From positions 55,696 to 119,695 of the forward strand of contig MU129017.1 of the NCBI GenBank assembly GCA_014904985.1: a DNA stretch of 64,000 nucleotides, read 5' to 3'. Position 1 is the stretch's first letter; the number at the start of each line of letters is the position of its first letter. Positions 24,263 to 34,530 of the stretch are shown here, one piece after another. The position numbers and the translations under genes were made by a program. The notes under the pieces were generated by a model. It did no database searches, was not told the DNA's origin, and worked only from the letters and a program-made list of their open reading frames with translations. Source of the DNA: Hydnum rufescens UP504. Lineage: Eukaryota; Basidiomycota; Agaricomycetes; Cantharellales; Hydnaceae.

Positions 24263-26051
24263 GGGGAGGTTGGGAGGTGCTGTTCGCGGGCTGCCTCAGG
24301 TTAGCATATACCAGTTTAGATTTAGGGGTCATATAGTCATTCTCTGGGGTCTTTCCTGAGTGGCTCAATGAGGGGGGGGACTTAGCTTGATCCAATAGAA
24401 GACGGGCTTGATGTTCACGCTCAGCTTCTTCTTGGTTGGCTCTCCGTATTTCATCTTTGGTGCTCCGGAGGTTGCATTGGCTTCTCCTACGGTCAGTATC
24501 TTCTTGGTTGAGTCTGTTGGAGCATTGTACATTAGTTTCATCTGGGTCCTCCATTGTTACCTCCCTTGGATTGTCCCACGGGAGTGAGACAGGGGCATCG
24601 GCAGCCTCCCTTGCGCCTTCCCACTCAACTTCAGTGAAGGCAGCTGCTGGTGTGCTTGGCGGTTTCAGCCCCTTTACTCCCAGCACAGTGGTTTTCTTTC
24701 AGTTAGTCGGCTTTCCCCCTCCTGGTGGCATACTTGCCCCAGGAGTTTTTAGTTTACCTAGGCGCTTGGTCTGGGCATCACAAATAATAGATCTAGCCTC
24801 ATGCTCACCTCTGCAGTTCACACACTTGCATGGGGTTTCAGCAGGGTGTAAGTTGCTCACATGCTTGCTACTCGTACATGTGGCACATAGGTGGCCAGTC
24901 TGACAGGCATCGGTGTGGTGATCTATTGAGCTGCAAAGGTTACAGTAGTATATCTGTGGCCATTCAGTGTATTTGGATGTCCGGCAAGATGTCCCAAATA
25001 GGTAGAAGATACCTTGGTCTCTAAATATAGTGGCCGACTCTTCAGACATGAAGCTAATAGAGATTGATGCACTTGATTGTTTACTAATTATTGATTCATG
25101 CCCAAGCCAAGATGGCTTTCCGTGCTGGGTGAGCATGCTGAAGCCAGCCCACTTTTCCGTTAGCTCCTCCATTACCTTTTCAATTGTTGTACACTCTCCA
25201 TCAACTGATGTGGGGACACGATCCAGCTTGACCCTGTGGTACACATGGTCAGGGTGTGCCTTGAACATGTTCGGACTGAAGTGGGTTGCGATCACTCCAT
25301 AGTGGTCCTTCATGGCTTTGGCATTTGTGGTTTCACTCATTATAATTACAGTGTTACCATTGAGGGACCACTGGATGGCATCAATATGCTCTTCTTTGGA
25401 TGCACCATTTGCTACTAGGGATTCATTAATTTTAAAGACAATTTCTCTACCTGTCTGACGGTCCTCTCATGCAACCTTTGGGTAGAACTCAATGAGGTGT
25501 CTGTTGTGGTTCCACTGTGAAGGGTTAGTTGGCAGGGGGGCCACAGGAGCTTTCTTTTTGGGGGACAGTCTGATGGGGAGCGGGTTGTCAGAGCATTTCA
25601 GGTGGGATGTCCACTTTACTGGTGCATGGATTGAATCTGATAGACCAATCTGTGCAGTGGGCGTTCCTGCAGGGGGTGTACCTGTCGCAGTTGGTTGGCT
25701 GTCTAGGATATGGGTTAGCACTGTGATAGAGTTTGCGTTCTGGGCCAATGCTTTAGCCTGTTCTGCATTGGTCTGGATCAGGGACCCTATAGAGGCTTCC
25801 GGGGGTGTGTATGTCAGCATGGGTATAGCCCCGAGGTGGACAGCCAGTTCGAGTGCACACTTCCTTAGTGGATTCATGTCTTCAAAGTGTGCCTCTGGGT
25901 CGCCCAGTCCTTGTATGGCAGCACTAGCCAGCTGAAGGGTTAGTGTAGCTTGTTGGAGACTCACTCCCCATGTCTGTACTACGGTGTCCTCATTCATATC
26001 AGATGGCTCACTTTGGTTCTTGGTTTCTGGGCTATTTGACAACCTCAACAT
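24249..26051 (-). pseudogene. LINE ORF1: Gag-like nucleic-acid-binding protein
   Basis: One frame of about 600 codons, interrupted by only two TGA stops (near 25466 and 24698). The N-terminal part is helical and Ala-rich. The centre has a fungal LINE-Gag-like segment (about 25340-25050). Three Cys/His clusters follow at about 24950-24790 (CNLCSSIDHHTDAC, CATCTSSKH, CVNCRGEHEARSIIC), which would bind the element RNA. The C-terminus is charged. It overlaps the start of ORF2 by 14 bp, the usual tight ORF1/ORF2 arrangement. The first ATG (26051) lies in the target duplication; the next in-frame Met is 17 codons on at 26000. Confidence 0.8.
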
Positions 26052-28253
26052 AAGATGTAGAGAAGGGGTGGCTCTGATATTACACCACTGAGTTAATACA
26101 TATATGGGGAGTGTACATGCCAGATATCAGCCCAACTGGACTCCATTGAGGCAGTGTTCCACAGGCCTCCCCCCTAAACAACAATTTCCTCCCCAGAGCC
26201 TTCCATCCATGTAATTCCCCTGAAAATGCACACTTGGGTCATCCAAACACATCTATAGCATTCCTCAAAATTTCAGATTTATGACTCCAGTGTTAGAGTC
26301 TCCATAATATTTTCAAGTTTCACTGAGATACACCCTCCAGTTGGGACACTTCCAGGGCTCCAATGACTCTGAATTTTTGTAGGTCACACCTGCTCATCAT
26401 TTGAGGCTCAGCCCCACATTTTCAGCCCATTCTGAGCACTTTTGACATTTGTCACATGACCAAGATCTTCCCCTCCCCCTGCTTCACTCAGTCATCTAAT
26501 TTGTGTGGACTTTGTTGCCATCTGTAGTAGTAGTGTGTGACAGTGCATGATTCAAATTTCAGGAGATTCCATGCAATATTGATTGAGCTATTCAAGAAAC
26601 ATTCCAGATCAATTCAATTTGGGGTCAGAACAGCGGTATTTAGTGGAAATACTGCTGTTCTGACCCCCAAATTGAATTGATCTAGAATGTTTCTTGAATA
26701 ACTCAATCAATATTGCATGGAATCTCCTGAAATTTGAATCATGCACTGTCACATACTACCACTGCAGATGGAAACAATATCTACACAAATTGGATGACTG
26801 AGTGAAGCAGGGGGAGGGGAAGATCTTGGTCATGTGACAAATGTCAAAAGTGCTCATAATGGGCTGAAAATGTGGGCTGAGCCTCAAATGATGAGCAAGT
26901 GTGACCTACAAAAATTCAGAGTCATTGGAGCCCTGGAAGTGTCCCAACTGGAGGGTGTATCTCAGTGAAACTTGAAAATATTATGGAGACTCTAACACTG
27001 GAGTCATAAATCTGAAATTTTGAGGAATGCTATAGATGTGTTTGGATGACCCAAGTGTGCATTTTCAGGGGAATTACATGGATGGAAGGCTCTGGGGAGG
27101 AAATTGTTGTTTAGGGGGGAGGCCTGTGGAACACTGCCTCAATGGAGTCCAGTTGGGCTGATATCTGGCATGTACACTCCCCATATATGTATTAACTCAG
27201 TGGTGTAATATCAGAGCCACCCCTTCTCTACATCTTATGTAATTCACTTTTGATCTTCCTCCCCCTCCCCCTCAATTTAAGCTACTTCCACACATCCAAT
27301 TGATTCCATTTTTGGATACAGTCAGGGCTATAATATTATAAGCCCATTCCACCTATTTTGGGTGTAATTTAAAGTGCTTAACATTCATGGTAGCTTGTTG
27401 TTCTCTTTCGCCTGAAAAGGGAGTTGAATGTCTAGAAGTAAACAGAATATGCTGATTTTTGGCACATGGTTAGTTAATTATATGATCATAACTCATGTCT
27501 AATTTCAAGTCCATACCTTGTCTGTGGGGGGAGTAAATTAATTTTCAATGTTTAAACCTGTTTCCCTCATATCTCTGTACTTACTGAGTGGATCTGGCTG
27601 AAATTTTGATATGGTCTTCATCTAAACAGTATCTAATCATATGCCAAATTTCAGAATGATCCTTGGACTCCTTACATTTGGGCAATTTCCAGTGCTTCTG
27701 GTACCTATTGTCCAGTTCATTCCCTTCAAGTGTGTGGATTGGGCTGATTTTTGGTATATGATTAGTAAATTATATTGTATGGATTTGTGAAAATTTTCAA
27801 GTCTCTAACTATTCTGCAAGGGGAGGAAATGAATTTTCAATGTCCAGACTTGTTGCCTCATATCTTCATAACCCCTGCACCAATTTGGCTGAAATTTTGA
27901 TATAATTTGCATAGAAGTAGCATCTAATTATGTAAAAAATTTCAGAATGATCTGCTCAGTGGTTATTTGGATGTACCTCATCCAATTTCTGCATTTAGGC
28001 TTTTTTTAATAGGAATCATTGTATTATGTAATTGGCTATGATCCAAAGTTATTATAGAGTATCATCTAATCCACCCTTTTATATTGGTCTATCTAGTTAC
28101 CGCATTTAGGCTTTTTCATAGCAGCAGGTGGCTTGCTTTGAAACTGGGCAACTGCTGGTGTTGAGTCCCAGGTTCAATTTACCGGCAATTGCTGGAAAAT
28201 TTTTTCTGTTGCGCAACACCACCACCTCAATCTACCAAGAGCCCAGGACAAGC

Positions 28254-28356
28254 CACCACACCCCAGTATAGACTGGGGTGTGGTGTTAAGGTATGTTATT
28301 ACAGTTTTAGCTACTCTAGTGCAAAAAGGGCAGCCTCTGGCTGCCCTTTTTGCACT
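28254..28356 (+). repeat. Twin-hairpin module 1
   Basis: Hairpin H2: CACCACACCCCAGT (28254-28267) with ACTGGGGTGTGGTG (28272-28285), perfect 14 bp, loop ATAG. Hairpin H1: AGTGCAAAAAGGGCAGCC (28318-28335) with GGCTGCCCTTTTTGCACT (28339-28356), perfect 18 bp, loop TCT. Between them lies GTATGTTATTACAG, a mini-intron-like string. The stems differ in sequence from the arrays at 37.6-41.2 kb but remain fully paired. Confidence 0.9.
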
Positions 28357-28666
28357 ACTATTGATTTTTTTAACTAACCTGTCAACCCCCATTATAGGAT
28401 CCTTTAGTTCCTCACCCAGGGGCCCCCATCCCCTCTGGTGGGCCCCTCTGACCCCTGCCCTACCCCTCCAGTTGGTCTGGGGCAGGGGTGCCCCCTCTTT
28501 TTTGCATGACTGGCACATGAGTGCTGGTCATGTGACCTATATTATATAATTAATTAGGTAGTAGTTAGGTAATGATTAATTAGACAATATGTATATTAGG
28601 TAATATATATTATATAATATAATAATTAATTATGTCATCAATTAATTATGTAATACATTACATAAT
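28357..28666. other. Spacer with G/C-rich and AT-rich parts
   Basis: A GGGGCCCCC-type stretch near 28420 is followed by A/T-rich sequence built from TTAATTA and TATATAAT words up to the solo LTR. No gene. Confidence 0.5.
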
Positions 28667-30695
28667 TGTCAGGGCCACGCTGCAATGAGGGCACCAAACA
28701 AATGTAAACACAAATAATTCCGGCTAAGTCCACAAGAATCCGGGCAAGAATGAGATAAGGAGGTTAGGGGTGTTGGAGGAGCGGTCCAGCAGCCCAGAAG
28801 GGACTAGGTGGAAATGAGCACGGCGGTCCTTAAGCTCATGGAGTCGACTGGATAATACTTGGAGCTGTAGTCCGGAGTAACAGCGGAAATCCTGAGATTA
28901 TGTAATCTGAATATGGAATACATGAAGGCTGACCTGTAGTCTGGAGTAACAGTGGAAATCCTGAGAGACCAAAGCTGGGGTCTCTGGACTTCACTCTTGG
29001 ACTACTTATACATGATGACTATACTATGGGGGAGTGATCGCTAAACTGTGGGTGGTTACAAGGGGGACAGGAACAGGAACAGGAACAGGAACTCAGCCAG
29101 GGGACAAACCGGAAGCAATGGGAAATGAAAGGGAAATGAAACCAAGATAGGGTTGGGTCAGAGTCAAACCGGAATCAAGCCAGAAGCAAAGTGGACTTGG
29201 GTGAAGGAACTAAGTGGAGAACTGGACTGGAGGTGGGTGGACAAGGACCGGTGTAAGCAGGATGATTATGAATCAATCCAACTACTGTCCATGATGTTGA
29301 GCCGGGGATGAAGGAGGGGATCACAGATCTAATCTGGATGTTCAGGTCCGAGTGGGGAAGGTCTTTTGAACAGGGGAAATTGCAGTGAGCCAACAAAGCC
29401 CAAGCAATTAAGTGAGAATGTGTCTTTCAGTCAAATTACCACACCCTAAGAATCTCTTCTTGAGACCTTAGTCAAAGTGTAGTTAGAATTCGCTTTTTGT
29501 AGTGAGAAATCACCCAGGGACCAGCAGCTGTTCAAGGAGCTTCAAACTGGAGGGAGGGGGAGAACTACTGAATTTGTGTGCTAGCTGCACCTAATATACA
29601 ATCCAGACTTCGACTCAATAGAAAGTGAAAAAGTCGGACTTAAGGGACACACAGAGAAAAAGAAATCAAGTTAAAATCTTCAAAACTGATGGAGATATTC
29701 CAATTTCAAGATAAAAGGGGAGATTGACACATTACATGCTATTCCTCCTTCAAACCTGGACAAGTTCCCTTAAGGAAAAGTGGAATAGGTCGCCCTGAGG
29801 GTCTTCTCCATTGGACATAAGAGGGCCGGAAGTAATTCACTATTTTGAATGGTGGAGCAAAGGGGGAGTCATGGAGAGGGAGTTGTCTTGTGAAAAATGG
29901 AGTTCGCGTCCGCTTGTTTTTCCCTTGGTACCGTTCGATGCGCATTTTCAACAGCTTTCAGGGCATGGTCGTTTCGAGTCGATCCGATCAAAACTGATGG
30001 AGAAATTCGAAAAATACTCCTTCAGAGTATGAATCATGGCAAGATATTGTTACAGGGACCGCATTTGTGATCCGTTCGTTTCGTGTTTGGTACCGTTCGA
30101 TAGGTACGATTCGTATCTTTCTGGGCGCAGTCATTTCGAGTCGATCCGATCAAAACCGACGGAGAAATTCGAAAAATACTCCTTCAGAGTAGTGCAGCCC
30201 CTATCTGGATCATGTGATGAATCCGCGATCCAGAATTGGAACTAGGCCCGGTCCGCATCGTTACATAATCACAATCTGTCGCCCTTAAGGCAGTAGGATG
30301 ACTTGGAAGAGCAGGCAAGTCACCCAGTCTTGAAGAAAGATGGCAAGTTGAATTGCCTTGTCCAAAGAAAATGGACTTGAAGTAGGGCATAAACTGCCCC
30401 TTTTTGATGAGGACTGTTGAAGTCCGACAGATAGTCAATAAATTGACTGGTGGACATGGTAAAGGAATGAGGTGATATTATGGGTTGGAAAGGGTAGGAA
30501 TCCAATTGATTTCATGAATAAATGAATGGCGATATAATTAAATGAGCACGGTGACATATAATTGATTCGTTCATAGGGAAAATGGGCCAAGGATGAGGAT
30601 TCTATGGTGTAGGGATTTATCCCTCCAACACTGGAGTGATCTGGAGTGGACTGGAGTGGACCGGAGTGGACCAGAGTAAGGGACAAACCCTGACA
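28667..30695 (-). mobile_element. Solo LTR, 2.03 kb, target duplication ATAAT
   Basis: Starts TGTCAGGG and ends CCCTGACA, with ATAAT at 28662-28666 and 30696-30700. Its first 350 bp are the reverse complement of the 3' part of the chromovirus LTR at 45.2 kb (the GGCCCTGACA end, the GCTTAAGGACCGC stretch, the repeated TCAGGATTTCC-type words). It therefore derives from a related element in the opposite orientation, with a longer LTR. No coding sequence inside. Confidence 0.8.
29904..30190 (+). repeat. Two units of a dispersed 160-bp repeat
   Basis: Two units about 162 bp apart share GGTACCGTTCGAT, TTTCGAGTCGATCCGATCAA and GGAGAAATTCGAAAAATACT words. Diverged units recur in the inverted repeats at 41.9-42.3 kb and 43.8-43.95 kb. 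Confidence 0.8.
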
Positions 30696-30700
30696 ATAAT

Positions 30701-31136
30701 ACTACTATTGTGTATGATTATGTCACCGCTTTTTGGGTGAATTACATAATTTCCTATTTAGGCTATTATGTAATTACATTTCCATATTGGGAATCAACCA
30801 GCCCACTGACCCATTCAGGGGTGTCCCTGGGCATTCCAGGACCTATTCCGATACCCCCCAACCAAATATATCCATATGCTTCTGCTCACAGTGTTTGATT
30901 CTGCTCCAGAAAGATGGCCAGATGTCAATTTGACATCCAAGGATTGTCAATTGACATCAAAGAAAAAATAGGCCTCTTAGGCTGACCAGATGAGGGATTT
31001 GTCCTGCCTATTAAGGTCAGCCCAAGTGGCTGACCAAGGTGTGATAGGGTGAATGAATTAAAACATGCAGTGAGAGTCAGTCAGCCTACTCTGGCATGTT
31101 CCCAAATGAACTATACATCCCATGCTGCATCATATC
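30701..31136. other. Spacer with TTGACATCAA words
   Basis: TTGACATC and TTGACATCAA words near 30930-30960, and GGTCAGCC/GGCTGACC inverted words near 30980-31040, resemble in reverse the sequence left of the palindrome (18380-18560). This stretch may be the displaced outer flank of that element. No gene. Confidence 0.45.
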
Positions 31137-34100
31137 TCAATAGAGTATAGACCAGTCAACTTCACTTTTCACCCCAGGTACAGAGTTGGATGGTCCAGGG
31201 AGACCAAAGACAGAGTTTGATTGGTGAGGGACAAAGTTGGATGGTCCAGCCAGTCCAGCAAGACCAACAGAAGGATCAGAATTTGGTTGGCAAGGGACAA
31301 AGTTGGATTGTCCAGTGAGACCAAAGAGAGGATCACTGTTTGATTGGCCAGGGACACAGTTGGATTGTCCAGTGAGACCAAAGAGAGGATCACTGTTTGA
31401 TTGGCCAGGGACACAGTTGGATTGTCCAGCGAGACCAAAGAGAGTGTCACTGTTTGACTGGCCAGGGACAAAGTTGGATTGCCCAGCAAGACCGAAGAGA
31501 GGATCACTGCTTGATTGGCCAGGGACAAAGTTGGATGGTCCAGTGAGACCAACAGAATGATCAGAATTTGGTTGGCCAGGTACAAAGTCAGATGGTCCAG
31601 CAAGACAGAAGAGAGGATTAGACTTTCCGAATGTGTGGCCAGAAGTTGGGACACTCGCTCCTTGGAGAGCATTCAGACCTAATTCCCCATAGTTCTGGGG
31701 GCCATCCAGATGTTGATGCAGAATTGGGTGGGTAATTGTCAATTTGGTTGGCTTATTGGGAGCATCCAACCCAAGGGAATCATTGTCCATCTCATCTCCT
31801 GAGGTGATCACCTCAGTGGACTTCGGCTGTGCTTTCTTGCCCTTTTGGCACTTTGAATTGGGTGGATTAGTACTGCTCAATCCTTCAGACTTGGCACTCT
31901 GGGTGAAGCACCTGCAGGAGTCCTTTGATAAGTGTCGAACATTTGAAGGTCCAGCAGTATTCAATGAGGAGTGTTCAATGGCAATATCGTGAACACGGCA
32001 GACAACTGTACCAGTCCGGTCAATGATTAAGGCAATATCTTCATCTTCATCTTCATCTTCTGAATTCCAAGACTTGACCTTGATGGAACAGTCTTTGCCT
32101 TTGTGGAATTCGCTAATGACATATCTCCACTCTCCACCTTCCCATGTTTTCTGGCCTTGTCGAGGGTGGGGGGCAGGGCACTCTGCTTCCAGTGGCCAAC
32201 CAACAATGTGCACATGATGCTGGGCCAACATGAATAGTAGGCATGTCCAAGGAACAGTATTTGGAAACCATGCATGGTCAACAAAAAGGTTCCTAATATA
32301 TTTCAAGGCAGCAGAGTAGGCAGCATCACGGGACTTGAGTTCCTTTGCTTTCTCTGCCTTCTTGGTCTCTTCATGCCACTTCAGTAGACCACATCTGTTG
32401 AGGCATTGATGCAAGACCTTGACAAAGAGGTCATTGAGACACTTATCCAGGTTGAATTTGCCATTTGCAATCTTTTTGATTTCAGGAGATCCACAGATTA
32501 CAGCATTTTGGGCATGTGCTGCATGAGTGCCTGCTTGTCCTGCAACAACAAATAGTATTGTATGGACATCGAATTTGGCCATGTGCACCATTTCAGCCTT
32601 CATTGCCTTCTTCTTTTGTGCCATGAACTTGGCAACTTTGGACCCCTGGGTCAGCTTGATGTCATTATCCACCCTTGTGGTTTGAGCCAAGATATGTAGG
32701 TCCTCAAGCCATGACTCAAGACCCTTGGGATCGCCATCGAAAGCTTCCTTCTCTTTAAGGTACACATCCTTCAATTCGCTGGAAGGCACTATAGACAGAT
32801 GCTTATTAGGATGTGTTCCTACTGACTCAAAGAACAAAAGGAGTACTCACAAGCTGGAAGACCCTCCTTTTTCCACTTCCGTGCATACCCATTGAAAGTA
32901 TTTGAGGCATGCTTGGCTTTCAGAGTTGAAGTGAGATTGGCAAGGCGCTCCACCTGATGCAATGGGTGATTATGTTTTTCAGCGAGTTTGGCCAGAGCAT
33001 TGGTGAAGGCCTGTGTTAAGCCTTTCACTTCATTTGCATGCTCAATGGGCAAAGGCCCTGTCACATATGACTTCCCCTGGGTCTTGGCACCAGGGCTTGT
33101 AGTGGTATTATCCTGATGCACATCCTCATCTGTGTTTTCATCATCTTCAAGTTCTGATGAATCGCCATCATTACCAGATCCATCATCATCAGAGAAGTGG
33201 ACTGTTTTAGCTTGGCAATGGGCTGCTTTTGAGGGTAATGGATGAGGGCACCATACAGGAGAGGAAAGAGGGTGTGATGTGGGTGATGCGGTGCTATGAT
33301 CTTTCAAGGATGGACTACACTCATGGAATAGCGGAGCTTTCTCATGATTGGGACTGTAAGTGAAGGTTGCATGTCAGTAAATAACCTTGAGAAGATAAAA
33401 AGGACAGATGTACTATACACATCGGTGGAGGGCTTTAATGAGCTTCAACAGCTTGACCCCAAACTGACCTAAGTTCAGGTTACAGTGTTCAGCAAAGAAG
33501 TTCAATCCTTCCACAATGCCAAGGGGGCCACAAGAACCATGCTGCATCTCTTGAATGAGATGCGACACACCCATGCCTTGGAAAACATGATTGAGCATGC
33601 AATCAACATATTCAACATCTTCACTGGGATCCACACCACCATCCAGTAAAGACAATACAATGGCACTGACAGAGTTGGCATCCCAAATGTGGAGAAGATC
33701 TCCTGGGCAGGCCTCAGGAATGCTTTTTGGGAGTCAGAGTGCTAATGCCTGGGCTTCTTTGAGGAGTTCAGCTGGCATGTATTTCTGGACTTCCTCCAAA
33801 AGCTGACTGGGAGTGTCAGACAGATACAAAGGGGAAAGAGGACCATCATCAGATGACAGATTGATGTTCAAAGCAGGGAGAGGGGGTTCAGCACAATGGC
33901 AGTCTTTTCAGGTGATGAATGTGAGGATGGGGTGGGTGATTCAGCATGATGCACAGTCTTTGCAGGTGATGAATGCAAGTCTGTAACAGGCCGTGAGACT
34001 TGTTGTTCAGTCATTTCCACAAAAACTTGGGTTGACCAGGAGGTAGAGGGAGTGGAGCCAACAATGCAGACTTTTCACTTGGCTCCAGGAGGGCCAACCT

Positions 34101-34363
34101 TGGGTGGTGCATCCATAACTTTGCACTTGGCTGCATGTTGTGTTGCCACAGGACCAAGGTGTTCCCCATTATGAGGCTGTGAGGTGACCTTTGTACAGTA
34201 TGCAAATCATAAGTATTAGATAAGACAGATGACAGAGGATGCATGTACATACAGTGTCAACAGATGCAGTATCAGCATCTGAGTGGTCTTTAGAAGGCCC
34301 ACTCCTGAAGGTATGTGTTTTCTTGTATGTTTTAATAGGTGATTTTGGGGTAGTAGAAGCCAT
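31137..34363 (-). pseudogene. G3: cargo gene of an uncharacterised family (homologue of G1)
   Basis: Starts at ATG 34363 (MASTTPKSPIKTYKK...). Intron 1 begins GTATGT at 34252 and ends near 34178. Exon 2 carries a charged block (LLEEVQKYMPAELLKEAQ) and GPLGIVEGLNFFAEHC. After a second gap comes an acidic Asp/Glu run (about 33190-33110), the NTFNGYARKW motif (about 32890), then a clean 64-nt intron (GTGAGT, CTAAT, TATAG; about 32848-32785). The long last exon has DVYLKEKEAF, FDVHTILFVVAG and TGTVVCRVHD blocks and about seven 19-residue repeats (FVPGQSNSDPLFGLAGQ type). TGA stops lie at 34077-34075 and 33736-33734, with a frameshift near 33890. Block order matches G1. Function unknown; the location inside the giant element suggests cargo. 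Confidence 0.65.
31205..31615 (-). repeat. 57-bp coding repeat in the C-terminus of G3
   Basis: About seven tandem 57-bp units, in frame, each giving 19 residues around SN(F/C)VPGQSNSDPLFGL. Some units differ at only a few positions, so the array is recent or homogenised. Confidence 0.9.
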
Positions 34364-34530
34364 GGCAAGGCAGAAGATTGGAAGTCTCCTCTTCAACAGA
34401 TAGGGTAGGTGCCAAATGTCTGTATCCCCACGAGGAATCCAAGGATTGCTCCTGGGACATCTCAGTTAAGAACACATTGAGAACTTGAACAGAACCACAA
34501 TGCAATGTAACCAGGAAATCCAAGAAAAAT

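Larger units (their letters stand above)
19671..26062 (-). mobile_element. Tad/I-like LINE retrotransposon with 15-bp target duplication
   Basis: Flanked by ACATAAGATGTAGAG at 19671-19685 and 26048-26062. The uninterrupted site is present in the opposite palindrome arm (about 27226-27240), which proves the insertion. The body reads on the minus strand: ORF1 (26051-24249), then ORF2 (24262-20152), then a 3' untranslated region of about 0.45 kb ending in a short CTC-type repeat (19685-19699) instead of poly(A). There is no 5' untranslated sequence: ORF1 opens inside the target duplication, which suggests slight 5' truncation. Confidence 0.9.
18636..28118. repeat. Large palindromic (foldback) element, copy 1, with a LINE in its left arm
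   Basis: Left arm 18636-19670 plus 26063-26641; right arm 26647-28118; loop AGTGG at 26642-26646. The arms are reverse complements over about 1.5 kb with scattered substitutions and one internal length difference. Both arms contain degenerate tandem blocks of roughly 290 bp (ATTTCAGCCCAATCCA, GAGATATGAGGGAAAC, GAAATTTGGCATGTGATTAG). No coding frame. The same family recurs at 62.0-64.0 kb. A transcript through it would fold into a long double-stranded hairpin. Confidence 0.9.

Noticed and set aside
28667..30695. Complete LTR retrotransposon
   Set aside because: No internal coding region and no second LTR; the two ends belong to one LTR.
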